A stretch of DNA of 64,000 bases from positions 26,942 to 90,941 of the forward strand of contig JBFXDD010000021.1 in assembly GCA_050181465.1 (NCBI GenBank), read 5' to 3'. Below, one piece after another: positions 9,122 to 17,443 of the stretch (the stretch's first letter is position 1; the number at the start of each line of letters is the position of its first letter). The translations under genes and the position numbers were made by a program. This stretch comes from JACRLW01 sp050181465. Lineage in GTDB: Bacteria; Planctomycetota; UBA1135; UBA2386. Below the pieces are notes generated by a model. The model searched no databases. It had not been told where the DNA came from and saw nothing but the letters and a program-made list of their open reading frames with translations.

Positions 9122-10474
9122 TCAGTGAGGGGAGAGTCGTCCGCGCGTCGCCGGAAGTGCGGGCGCAACCGGGGCCGTTGGTGTCGCGGGATCGACCGGG
9201 ATCGCAGGCTCGGCCGGGGCCGCGGGGCTTGCGGGCTCGACCGGCACCATGGGATCCGCCGGCGGCACGGATCGTGACAGCCTCGCAGACCTCGTCGGGA
9301 ACAACGGGGCCACGGTGGTTGCAGGCAGGTTCAGCGGCGCGGTCGGAGCGTCCGGCACCATGAGCACGCCAACGCGATCCGAACGGCCCTGCATCTTCTC
9401 CATCAGCCCGCGGATCGCGCGCAGTTCACCGTGCATGGCCTTCAGGAGGTCTTCGAGATCATCGCACTCGCAGTCGATCTCGATCTCGATCTTCTTGCTG
9501 TTGCTGGACTCCTTGCCCTCGGGCGCCGTCGCCGCCGCTTTGGCATCACGGGCGTGGACCGCGGAACTCGCGGCCGGTCCGGTAGCGACTCGATCCAGGC
9601 CGGCTACCCTCGGTGCAGAGGGCACCGATTGCTTGGATCGCACGAGTAGGCCGCTGCCCGCAGTCGACGACTCCGCAGTCACCAACGGTGGCCGTGGCCC
9701 CGCCGCAAGCGGCTGCGACACCGGCTTGGGAGAGCGAACGCGCCCGATGCGTCCCGCGGGCTGCGGCGCCGCCTCGGTACTCGCGCGCTCCTCCTCCACG
9801 ATTCGCTCGGCCTCCTGACGATCGCGCGCTCGCACCGTCTCCACCTCGCGACTCGCGGCTTCGCGCAGACGCACAGCCTCCAACTTCGCACGCTCCGCCT
9901 GCTGCTTCGCGCGCATCGACTCTTCGCGCGCCCGTTCCCGGACCGCCTCGACCTCAGCACTTGCCTTCTCGCGGACGCGAAGCGCATCCTCGATGGCACG
10001 CCGAGCCTCGACCTGTGCACGCTCGCGCACCAGCTCAGTCTCGCGCATCACCTTCTCGCGCATACGTTCCATCTCCTCGCGCGCCCGGTCGAGTTCCTGA
10101 TGCGCGCGCTCGATTTCTCGCTGCGCTCGCTCCGCATCACGATCACGCTGCGCCTCGGCGCGCTCGTTCGCAGCCCGCGCCTCACCCGCCGCCTCGGTGC
10201 GACGACCGGGACCGCGGAAGAAGCCTTCCGAGGACCGCGGCGCGGCGTCACGGGAACCGCTCGCCAACTCGATCGCGGCCATCACCGCGCGTCGCGCGGC
10301 ATCATAGTTCTCGCGATCGAGCGACTCGCGAGCCTGCTCGAGCACGCGGATCAGCTCGGGATTGCGCGGCGCGCGGCTCTCGGCACGCACGGAATCGGGC
10401 TCCTGCGCAGCAGCAGGGGCGACGAGCATCGCCCAGGCAGCGAAGGCACCGGTCAGCAATGAGTTCTTGTTCAT
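9122..10474 (-). CDS. Secreted coiled-coil protein, third gene of BlaI/BlaR-like operon
   Basis: 450 residues. The start ATG (10472-10474) is preceded by a good ribosome site, GAGGTGA, on the minus strand. Signal peptide: NKNSLLTGAFAAWAMLVAPAAAQ. Residues ~100-240 are a long, highly charged Glu/Arg coiled coil (AEAQRDRDAERAQREIERAH and similar). An acidic patch KKIEIEIDCECDDLEDLL follows, then a proline/alanine-rich tail made of PxxP-like units (VEPASPAAPAEPAIP). I know no family for it. It sits 22 bp downstream of the M56 peptidase gene, so it is probably co-transcribed and BlaI-controlled; a periplasmic structural or sensor partner is a guess. Confidence 0.8.
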   Translation of the reverse strand: MNKNSLLTGAFAAWAMLVAPAAAQEPDSVRAESRAPRNPELIRVLEQARESLDRENYDAARRAVMAAIELASGSRDAAPRSSEGFFRGPGRRTEAAGEARAANERAEAQRDRDAERAQREIERAHQELDRAREEMERMREKVMRETELVRERAQVEARRAIEDALRVREKASAEVEAVRERAREESMRAKQQAERAKLEAVRLREAASREVETVRARDRQEAERIVEEERASTEAAPQPAGRIGRVRSPKPVSQPLAAGPRPPLVTAESSTAGSGLLVRSKQSVPSAPRVAGLDRVATGPAASSAVHARDAKAAATAPEGKESSNSKKIEIEIDCECDDLEDLLKAMHGELRAIRGLMEKMQGRSDRVGVLMVPDAPTAPLNLPATTVAPLFPTRSARLSRSVPPADPMVPVEPASPAAPAEPAIPVDPATPTAPVAPALPATRGRLSPH

Positions 10475-10496
10475 GGGTTCACCTCGGGTTCTCGGA

Positions 10497-11996
10497 CTAG
10501 CGAGCCGACGATCCATCGTCGGCGGAAGATCGGGATGGCGCCGTGATCGCGGCAGTCACGCGCGATCGCAGTCGATCGAGTTTGGCGATGCGGAGTTCGA
10601 TCTCCGCGAGCAGAGCGCGTTGGTCCGCACTCAGCCGCTCTGAGCCGCGCCGCAAGATCTCGACCTCGGTGGCCAGGGCAGCGCGTTCGGCGTCGAAGAC
10701 GACCAACAGCGACGTGACACGGGCGATCGCGGACGTGGACGCTGCGGCCGCGGCCGGCGCTGGGACGCCGAGCACCTCGATCGAGTCGGCCGGTGGCTCG
10801 GATTCGGTCAGGGCCGATCGCACGGTCGCGCCCGGCAAGGCTGCCGAGAACGCGGCTGTCAGCACCGCAACGATGAGCACGCTGCCGGGCGACGACAGGC
10901 GTCGCGCATCGCGCGCTTCGTGCTCGAGCAGGTGCTCGACCCGGCTGCGCACACCTTCCTTGGCGACGGCCATGGAGGCGAGCAGGGCACTCGGCTCATG
11001 CCGCGCATCGCGCACCCACTGGGCAACCTCCACCAGACACTCCGCGAGCGCGATCGGTCCGACCGCACGAGCGGCCATCGCGTCGCAGCGCCGCTCCGCG
11101 ACCGCCCGCATGCGGCGTTCGGCGAAGCCCAGCAGCGGTTGCCACGGGAACACCGCACGCATGCATTGCACTCCCGCCAACCACAGCGGGTCGCGACGCC
11201 GCAGGTGCGCGAGTTCGTGCGCCAGCATCGCCGGAACGTGCGCAGTCGCGTCGACCGCGTTCGCGCGAGCGGGCAGACAGATCTCGTGACGGAACACGCC
11301 GAAGGCCACCGGGGACAGCAGTCGCTCGCTGCGCGAGAGTCGGACTCGCGAGCGGACTCCCATGGTCGCACGCAGAGAATCGAGCGTCGCCCGGATCGGA
11401 TCGTCGTAGGCAACCACATCGCGGTCGCGCAACCAGGCCGACAACTGCAGGCGCCGAAGCAGCAAACGCCAAAGGCCGACGCTCGCCAGCGCAAGTGCCC
11501 CGAACACGCCGATGTTCGACCACGACGCCCAACCCGCGGAACCCACGGTCGCATGCGACGAGTCGTCGACGATCCGATTCCTACTCACCTCCCCATCGCT
11601 CGAGAACTCGGCGACGCGAAGCGGCTCGAGTTCGATCCGCGCCCGATCGATCGGTCGCAACCTAGACGGCGACGCGGTGCCGGACACGGTCGCGTCGTCG
11701 AACCCGGTCGACTCGAGTGCCGATGGCGAGTCCGCCGGGTCGTGCGCCACGATCTCGACGCCGCGCATCTCGATGGGCAGCGCGAGCCAAGGTCCGTCGT
11801 GCACGAGACACTGCATCGACGCCGTCAACAACCCCGCGAAGCAGGAGTAGCGCCAGAGCAGATCGAGTCGCGCCGCATCGCGGGAAAGCCATCGCGAGAC
11901 CACCATCGCGGCGAGCAGGATCGCGGATCCGTGCAGCGCGAATGTCCACAGCCACGCCGCGCCGTAGGCGAGCGGTGTCGCGAGTTCAGCGATCAT
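10497..11996 (-). CDS. BlaR1/MecR1-type membrane peptidase (M56)
   Basis: 499 residues. The start ATG at 11994-11996 lies inside the end of the repressor gene (11-bp overlap). There are N-terminal transmembrane helices (LWTFALHGSAILLAAMVV) and another hydrophobic helix near residue 165. The zinc protease motif HELAH is at about 260-264 (LAHELAHLRRRDPLW), with a downstream Glu ligand in AVAERRCDAMA, and a further transmembrane helix (VLIVAVLTAAFSAALPG) follows. The C-terminus is a coiled-coil tail rather than a penicillin-binding domain, so the signal is probably not a beta-lactam. By analogy with BlaR1 it would cleave or trigger inactivation of the adjacent BlaI-type repressor. Confidence 0.93.
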   Translation of the reverse strand: MIAELATPLAYGAAWLWTFALHGSAILLAAMVVSRWLSRDAARLDLLWRYSCFAGLLTASMQCLVHDGPWLALPIEMRGVEIVAHDPADSPSALESTGFDDATVSGTASPSRLRPIDRARIELEPLRVAEFSSDGEVSRNRIVDDSSHATVGSAGWASWSNIGVFGALALASVGLWRLLLRRLQLSAWLRDRDVVAYDDPIRATLDSLRATMGVRSRVRLSRSERLLSPVAFGVFRHEICLPARANAVDATAHVPAMLAHELAHLRRRDPLWLAGVQCMRAVFPWQPLLGFAERRMRAVAERRCDAMAARAVGPIALAECLVEVAQWVRDARHEPSALLASMAVAKEGVRSRVEHLLEHEARDARRLSSPGSVLIVAVLTAAFSAALPGATVRSALTESEPPADSIEVLGVPAPAAAAASTSAIARVTSLLVVFDAERAALATEVEILRRGSERLSADQRALLAEIELRIAKLDRLRSRVTAAITAPSRSSADDGSSAR

Positions 11997-12384
11997 CGCG
12001 ATTGCCCTCCCCCGCGGACTTCCTGCGCGCGATCTGGCGCCGCAGGTCGTCGAGCGCCGACGCATCGAGTTCGCCTTCGCGCACCAAGTGCTCAACGAGT
12101 TCTCGCGGATCGCCGGCGAACAATCGCGACAGCAGATCACCGACCATCGTCCGACTGATCTCCTCGCGAGAGACCGCGGGTCGGTAACTCAGGGCCCGCC
12201 CCTCCTTCCGCGAGACAACCAGACCGCGGTCTTCCATCTTGCGCAACATGGTGGCGATCGTCGTCGTCGCTAGACCGCGCTCGATCAGCAGATCGGCGTG
12301 CACCTCCGCGACGACCGCCTCACCGCGCTGCCAGAGGACCTCGAGGATCGCGAGTTGAAGATCGCCGATGCGTTGGGGAGCCAT
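11986..12384 (-). CDS. BlaI/MecI-family transcriptional repressor
   Basis: 132 residues, the usual size for Penicillinase_R winged-helix repressors. Seen: the N-terminal start QRIGDLQLAILEVLWQRGEA, the recognition region GLATTTIATMLRKMEDRGLV, and SYRPAVSREEISRTMVGDLL leading into the C-terminal dimerisation helices. I chose ATG 12384 because similarity begins at MAPQRIGDL. The gene overlaps the downstream M56 peptidase gene by 11 bp. A 16-bp perfect palindrome 50 bp upstream is the probable binding site, so the operon is likely autorepressed. Confidence 0.95.
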   Translation of the reverse strand: MAPQRIGDLQLAILEVLWQRGEAVVAEVHADLLIERGLATTTIATMLRKMEDRGLVVSRKEGRALSYRPAVSREEISRTMVGDLLSRLFAGDPRELVEHLVREGELDASALDDLRRQIARRKSAGEGNRDDR

Positions 12385-12434
12385 GGGTTCGAACGGTGAA
12401 GGCCGGGACCGCGATGACGTCCGGCGCGGGCGCA

Positions 12435-12450
12435 AACTACCGCGGTAGTT
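12435..12450. promoter_or_regulatory. Perfect 16-bp palindrome, candidate BlaI-type operator
   Basis: AACTACCGCGGTAGTT is its own reverse complement. It lies about 50 bp upstream of the repressor start codon, with an AT-rich stretch (CCAAAATATGG, 12451-12461) next to it in an otherwise GC-rich region. BlaI/MecI/CopY-family repressors bind dyads with ACTAC- or TACA-type half sites, so this is a natural operator candidate. Promoter elements cannot be assigned with confidence. Confidence 0.6.
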
Positions 12451-12585
12451 CCAAAATATGGCGACTTTGACCTCCGTTCGGGCAATCTTCCTCGCCGTTC
12501 CGCTGAGCGTGCGTCGCGGCTACGCTCCCAAGTCCGGATCCGACGCTGATCCGAGGGCCGATCCGACCCCTCAACGTCTTCCCAA

Positions 12586-13065
12586 ATGCCGCGCGCACTC
12601 GTCGATCTCAAGACTCTCGACCTCGAACGCAACGTGATGTCCGAGGAGGAGTTGCGATCGCTGCTCCCACATCGCTTCGAGTTCCAGCTGATCGATGGAG
12701 TCTGCCACCTCGATCTCGATACCGGTGTGATCGTCACCTACAAGGACTGGGACGTCGACGCGTGGTGGGCGCGCGGGCACATCCCGGGGCGTCCGCTGAT
12801 GCCTGGGGTCCTGATCGCGGAGGGCGCCGCGCAGACGGCTTCCATTCTGATGAAGAAGACCGGAGCCACCGCTCCGGAGAGCTTCATCGGCCTCGGCGGA
12901 CTGGACGACGTACGCTTTCGCGGCCAAGTGATCCCGCCGACGCGGATCCACTGGGTCTCCGTCGTGGGCACGCAGAGCGGCGGACGGCTCGCGCGCTATC
13001 CGGCGCAGGCCTTCAACGAAGGCAAGCTCGTGATGGAGATGAGTCTGCTCGGCGTGATCTTCTGA
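12586..13065 (+). CDS. FabZ-like 3-hydroxyacyl-ACP dehydratase (hotdog fold)
   Basis: 159 residues, the size of FabZ-type dehydratases. Seen: SLLPHRFEFQLID near the N-terminus and the diagnostic GHIPGRPLMPGVLIAEGAAQ, which contains the catalytic His (about H65) and Glu (about E79). The reaction would be dehydration of 3-hydroxyacyl-ACP during fatty-acid or lipid synthesis in the cytoplasm. No other fab genes are adjacent, so it may serve a specialised lipid or be the housekeeping copy. Start ATG 12586. The 201 bp upstream (12385-12585) contain the operator-like palindrome and otherwise nothing clear. Confidence 0.9.
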   Translation: MPRALVDLKTLDLERNVMSEEELRSLLPHRFEFQLIDGVCHLDLDTGVIVTYKDWDVDAWWARGHIPGRPLMPGVLIAEGAAQTASILMKKTGATAPESFIGLGGLDDVRFRGQVIPPTRIHWVSVVGTQSGGRLARYPAQAFNEGKLVMEMSLLGVIF

Positions 13066-13089
13066 TTCCTCGCTCTGCGGTTCGCGCGC

Positions 13090-15045
13090 GTGAAGAACCT
13101 CCTCTTGCCGGAACTGCCCGCCGTTCTCGGCGGAACCGACTCGCGAGATCTGGGTGACGCCAGGTCGACCACGCAGCGGATCCCGGCGCTCTGGCTCGGC
13201 CTGCTGGCGATTCTGACCGCTGCGGTCTGGCTCCCGCTCGGCGCGTATTGGCGCAGCGATGACTTCCTCGCCGTGCACTACGCCGGCGACTTGGGCCGCG
13301 CGCTCTCAGACTTCGGCCACAACCAATACGACCTGTCGGGAGTCGTGTGGTTCTACCGGCCGCTGGTGACCCTGAGCTTCTGGATCGAGCAAGCGGTCTG
13401 CGGCGGACCATCGCCGATGGTGTCGCACGGCGTGAATCTCGCGCTGCACGTCGTCTCGACGATCCTGCTCGCCGGACTCGCGACTCGCTTCGTCGGGACG
13501 CGCGCCGCACTCCTCGCCGCACTCGTGTGGGGAATGATCCCTGCTCACGACGGCGTGGTCTGGTGGGCAGTCGGTCGGGTCGACGGGCTCGCGACCACTT
13601 TCATGCTGCTGTCTGCGCGGGCCTTCGTTCGCAAGCTCGACGATCCAGCCGGCAGCTTCCTGCCGTGGTTGGGTTGGTTCGCGCTCGCACTGGGCTGCAA
13701 GGAATCGGCGCTGGCTCTGCCCGGCGCGCTCGTAGTCGCGGCATGGTTGCTGAAGGGCAAGGGCGCGCGTGTGCGCGCCGTGCTCCAAGTGGCACCGGCG
13801 ATCCTGTTGCTCACGTTCTACTTCGCGATTCGACACCTGGCACTCGGCCGAGTCCTCGGCGGGTATCAGACCGAATCGCAGCAAGCGCTCGACACGTTGC
13901 GCGGCTTCGCGCTCGCAACCGGTCGCGTGCTCTCGCCGTACTGGTTGGATGCGACGACGACCGTCGGTCCGATCGCACATTCGGTCGGACTATGGGTTCT
14001 CGGCGCGGTCGCGATCACGTTGCTGTCGCGGGCGCGCGTGCGGCGCGCGATCGTCCCCGCGATCGCAGCCTTCGCCCTGTTGTGCGTTCCCCTGGCTCCG
14101 CTGGGCAGTCAGCTCGATGCACCGATGAACCAGCGAGTCCTGCACGCCGCGACGATCCCGCTGGCGATCGCGATCGGTGCTGCGGGCCCCTTCGCGGTCC
14201 TCCCGCTCCTTCTGGGCTTCGTGCCGGTCCACGTCGAACGGCGCGAGCAGATCCACGCAGCCTGGCAGACCTCGAGCGCGATTCAGGCGCACCTGCTGGA
14301 TCTCTCGATGGAGGACGCGCGGCTCGGCGAGGTCGCGACGAACTGGTTCGTCGCCGGGTTACCTCGCACGGATGCGAGCACCCGCTTCGTCGTGACGCAC
14401 CTCGCCGCAGATCGTCTGCTCGAGCCGCCCTTCGCTCCGATCTCCGCGCGCCGGCGAGTCTTCGCACTGAGGCCGCTCGATGGTCGCGCCGACTCCATCC
14501 CACTACCGCACGGCGACACCTTCGGCCTGCCGTTCGCGTCGCCCACGCTGGCATTCGACGGACCGGGGATCCTCGCGCGACTCCCCGCCCGCGAAGGCCC
14601 CGAGTTGACCGCGCGCTTCGATGGCCCGGAGGTCGTCTCGACGGGACTCTTCCTGGCGCTCCACGAACGGAAGATCTCACCAAGGATCTTGGTGCAGGGT
14701 GCTTCGACACCGCTGTTTCGGGTGACCTTGTTCACGGCCGGCGGCTACGTGTCGGCAGTCATGCCGGGATCCCCCACCGAAAGCGGCCACGCGATCGAAC
14801 TCGCGTCGTTTCTCACCGCGCGATACGTCGACAACGATCACCGCGACTCGGCGCACGTGCTCTTCGCCCTGGGCATCGCGACGACCTTCGACCTCGAGAC
14901 TCGTTTTCCGGTGCTCATCGAGAGCGGCGAATGGCGTGAGTCACCCGGCGCCGTGCGCACGTTCGAAGCGCTCGCCGCCGCCCGCGAGCCGATCTGGCTG
15001 ACCTTCGATCGCGGCGTCGCCGAGTTCCTCGCCGGCGGGCGTTGA
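13090..15045 (+). CDS. GT-C-type multi-pass membrane glycosyltransferase-like protein
   Basis: 651 residues with GTG start at 13090. Many transmembrane helices fill residues ~33-380. An acidic first-loop motif (YWRSDDFLAVHYAGDLGR, Asp57-Asp58) followed by WFYRPLVTLSFW is typical of GT-C/PMT-type glycosyltransferases that use lipid-phosphate sugars. HDGVVWWAVGRVDGLATTF and LALGCKESALALPG are also shared with that superfamily. The C-terminal ~250 residues are soluble and unrecognised. Substrate unknown. The 3' end runs 105 bp into the convergent Pus10-like gene. It starts 24 bp after the FabZ-like gene, so the two may be co-transcribed. Confidence 0.8.
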   Translation: MKNLLLPELPAVLGGTDSRDLGDARSTTQRIPALWLGLLAILTAAVWLPLGAYWRSDDFLAVHYAGDLGRALSDFGHNQYDLSGVVWFYRPLVTLSFWIEQAVCGGPSPMVSHGVNLALHVVSTILLAGLATRFVGTRAALLAALVWGMIPAHDGVVWWAVGRVDGLATTFMLLSARAFVRKLDDPAGSFLPWLGWFALALGCKESALALPGALVVAAWLLKGKGARVRAVLQVAPAILLLTFYFAIRHLALGRVLGGYQTESQQALDTLRGFALATGRVLSPYWLDATTTVGPIAHSVGLWVLGAVAITLLSRARVRRAIVPAIAAFALLCVPLAPLGSQLDAPMNQRVLHAATIPLAIAIGAAGPFAVLPLLLGFVPVHVERREQIHAAWQTSSAIQAHLLDLSMEDARLGEVATNWFVAGLPRTDASTRFVVTHLAADRLLEPPFAPISARRRVFALRPLDGRADSIPLPHGDTFGLPFASPTLAFDGPGILARLPAREGPELTARFDGPEVVSTGLFLALHERKISPRILVQGASTPLFRVTLFTAGGYVSAVMPGSPTESGHAIELASFLTARYVDNDHRDSAHVLFALGIATTFDLETRFPVLIESGEWRESPGAVRTFEALAAAREPIWLTFDRGVAEFLAGGR

Positions 15046-15822
15046 CGGCTCACGATCATCGAGGATCTCCAAGACGTCGAGTCGCGCGCACTGAGCAGGC
15101 AGTCCCAGCCACGACGAGAGGGACGGCGACGTCCGTTGCTCGTCGCCCGACACCCACTCCTTCACGTAGGTTCCGCCCGCCGTCTCGATCTCGACCTCGA
15201 AGTCGATCCCTGGGGCGATCGATGCATCCCGACGCAATGCAACGACCCGCACTCGACGATCGCGGACGAGGTCACCGCGCCTATGCACGACGCGCAGCGG
15301 CGTTCGCTGGGCGATCGTCACGTCGACACCGACCCATCGTTCGATGGTCTGAAGTTCGAACGCGCCGTCGACGGCCACACCGAGTCGGTAGCGCTTGTCG
15401 TGATTGGCTTCCTTGAGGGCAGCGACGCGCGCGCGGTCCACGACGACGAAGGGATCGATCGAGACGCGGCCGGCTTCCTCGCGATTGAAGCGAGCCACGA
15501 TCTCATCGAGATCGACGTCGCCCCGGCGCGGGCCGACCACCTCATAGACGAAGGGGCGACCGCGACCGAGCATACAGACGTCGATGTCTTCGCGACCGGC
15601 GCCGTGGAACTTGCCGGTGCGCGCTCGATACGCCGGTAGCAATCGACGGCCGAGCAACTCCTGCACCGAGTCGGCACTGAGCTTGCCGCGACCCTGGCAC
15701 TCGCCGCACTGCCGGCGGCGGCGCCGATCCCCTTTGCAGACAGGGCAGTGGAATATGGTCTGGGGAAGGCCGCGAGCGAACTTGCGATAACGAGATTCGA
15801 GATACAGCGAACCGACGGACAT
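14941..15822 (-). CDS. pus10: Pus10-type tRNA pseudouridine synthase with inserted zinc-binding motif
   Basis: 293 residues. The sequence matches the catalytic half of Pus10, which makes pseudouridine at positions 54/55 of tRNA in archaea and eukaryotes: SLYLESRYRKFARGLPQT, the catalytic-Asp motif GREDIDVCMLGRGRPF (D79/D81 region), VVHRRGDLVRDRRVRVV, and the C-terminal GGTYVKEWVSGDEQRTSPSL followed by LDVLEI. The N-terminal THUMP-like half of archaeal Pus10 is missing. Between LPQT and SVQELLGR there is an insertion with CPVCKG and CGECQGRG (Cys 26, 29, 39, 42), a probable DnaJ-like zinc knuckle. The last ~30 residues overlap the convergent gene. The family is rare in bacteria as far as I know. 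No tRNA-modification gene is adjacent. Confidence 0.9.
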   Translation of the reverse strand: MSVGSLYLESRYRKFARGLPQTIFHCPVCKGDRRRRRQCGECQGRGKLSADSVQELLGRRLLPAYRARTGKFHGAGREDIDVCMLGRGRPFVYEVVGPRRGDVDLDEIVARFNREEAGRVSIDPFVVVDRARVAALKEANHDKRYRLGVAVDGAFELQTIERWVGVDVTIAQRTPLRVVHRRGDLVRDRRVRVVALRRDASIAPGIDFEVEIETAGGTYVKEWVSGDEQRTSPSLSSWLGLPAQCARLDVLEILDDREPSTPAGEELGDAAIEGQPDRLAGGGERFERAHGAG

Positions 15823-15895
15823 GCGCGAACGGCGCGCACCATAGCGGGCGCGCGATCACCGTGCACTCATCGGGCTTCGTCGCGCACGCCGCCGC

Positions 15896-16336
15896 TCAGA
15901 TGAGCGCACTGCGCGGGTAGCGGCCACTGCCGCCGCGCGGGTCGGAGCCGAGCCCGCCCACGTTCGCATCCTGCGACCGCCGCTCGCGCAGGCGTGCGAC
16001 GAGCCGGAAGAAGTCGGTCACGTCCAGCGGCGTCGGCATGATCGACCAGATGTCATGCCGCGGCTTCTCGGCGGCGAGTTCCTTTACCATGCCCGCCTCC
16101 ACCATGACGACGAGGTCGACGCCGCGATCGATTCCGCGCAGGTGTTCGATCATGCGGCGCGCCTCCTGCTGGTCAGCCGGCACGCCGAGGAAGACGGCAT
16201 CGAAGGCTTTCTGACGCAGGGTGTTCATTCCACCGTAGCCTTCCACGCACGTGACGTGGAACTCCGGGAACTGTTGGAGGCCGACCTTGACCTGATCCCG
16301 CACGAGGCGGTCCTTCTCGACGACGAGCACTTCCAT
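15896..16336 (-). CDS. Stand-alone receiver-like protein lacking the phospho-acceptor Asp
   Basis: 146 residues with a response-regulator fold: MEVLVVEKDRLVRDQVKVGL (strand 1, acidic pair Glu7/Asp9), FDAVFLGVPADQQEA, VDLVVMVEAGMVKEL and a last segment SIMPTPLDVTDFFRLVARLRE resembling the end of receiver domains. At the position of the phosphorylated Asp there is Gly (about G51 in AVFLGVP), so phosphorylation as in CheY is unlikely; it may act as a pseudo-receiver. No output domain and no kinase nearby; the tail is Gly/Arg-rich. It is divergent from the RNase HII-like gene, 110 bp away. Confidence 0.75.
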   Translation of the reverse strand: MEVLVVEKDRLVRDQVKVGLQQFPEFHVTCVEGYGGMNTLRQKAFDAVFLGVPADQQEARRMIEHLRGIDRGVDLVVMVEAGMVKELAAEKPRHDIWSIMPTPLDVTDFFRLVARLRERRSQDANVGGLGSDPRGGSGRYPRSALI

Positions 16337-16446
16337 CGTGACGCTTGTTCCTCGCCTGCGCAGCGCCGACGATCCCGACCGACCGCAGCGGCGGTCGCGC
16401 CTTCGATTCGTCCAGCGGACAGACTCCGCACTCTTCGGCCACCGCC

Positions 16447-17412
16447 ATGCAAACGCTGAACTCGCTGCGCTGCCTCGCCGGGCTCGACGAAGCCGGACTG
16501 GGACCGATCCTCGGTCCGATGGTGGTCGCCGGAGTCGCGCTCGAAGGACCGGCGGGGTGCGATCCGTGGTCCGCCCTCGCCGCCGCGGTCACGCGCAATC
16601 GCCCACGCGAACGTCAGATCCAAGTCGCCGACAGCAAGAAGGTGCACCAGGGCGCTGCGGGATTCGCCCGCCTCGAACGCACGGTGTTGGGATTCTGGGC
16701 AGCTTGGACCGGCGGGATCCCGACGACGATCGAAGGCCTACTGGCGAAGACGGCCACCGACCTGAACCGATTGCGCCGCTGCCCTTGGTATTCCGAACTG
16801 GATGTCGCGCTGCCGCTCGCGAATCGTCGGGAGGACTTGGAGCTCACCGGTCATCTCCTCGCGGCGGCAATGAACGACGCACGCATCGTGGCCGTGCATG
16901 CGACCGCGCTCGCGGTCGACGTCGAGGAGTTCAACGCGACGATCGCCGCCACCGACAACAAGTCGGACACGCACCTACGGCACTACGTGCGCGTGCTCGC
17001 GGATCTCCTCGCCCAGACTCCGCCGCAAGCTCACGTGATCGCCGATCGAGCCGGTGGTCGTGCGCACTACCAACGGTCACTCGCGAAAGCGTTTCCAGGT
17101 GCATCGGTTCAGCGCATCCAGGAGAGCGAGTCGGTCTCGAGCTATGCGATCCAGCAGGCCGACGGCGAGCGACGCGTGACCTTCGCGACCGGCGGCGAGG
17201 AACGCGCGTTCCCGACCGCGCTGGCGAGTTGCTTCGCCAAGTACGTGCGAGAACTCTTGATGCACACGCTCAACGATTGGTTCGCGCTGCGCATTCCCGG
17301 CTTGCGGCGAACCGCTGGCTACTGGGTTGACGGCCAACGATTCCTGGCCGACATCGACAGCTATCTCTCGAGTCATTCGTTGCCGCGCGAACGCCTCGTC
17401 CGCGTGCGATGA
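16447..17412 (+). CDS. RNase HII-like protein (extended)
   Basis: 321 residues; the start ATG at 16447 was chosen because the RNase H-type motif begins just after it (SLRCLAGLDEAGLGPILGP, catalytic Asp14-Glu15). Further family marks are VADSKKVH (about Asp62) and IADRAGGRAHY, a candidate for the third acidic position. Bacterial RnhB is ~200-230 residues, so this protein is about 100 longer, with inserts around EFNATIAATDNKSD and the C-terminus. The family removes ribonucleotides and RNA primers from DNA; activity here is inferred from motifs only. A small membrane protein follows 31 bp downstream. Confidence 0.7.
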   Translation: MQTLNSLRCLAGLDEAGLGPILGPMVVAGVALEGPAGCDPWSALAAAVTRNRPRERQIQVADSKKVHQGAAGFARLERTVLGFWAAWTGGIPTTIEGLLAKTATDLNRLRRCPWYSELDVALPLANRREDLELTGHLLAAAMNDARIVAVHATALAVDVEEFNATIAATDNKSDTHLRHYVRVLADLLAQTPPQAHVIADRAGGRAHYQRSLAKAFPGASVQRIQESESVSSYAIQQADGERRVTFATGGEERAFPTALASCFAKYVRELLMHTLNDWFALRIPGLRRTAGYWVDGQRFLADIDSYLSSHSLPRERLVRVR

Positions 17413-17443
17413 CCCGCCTCATCTCCTGCCCCCACCTCATCCA

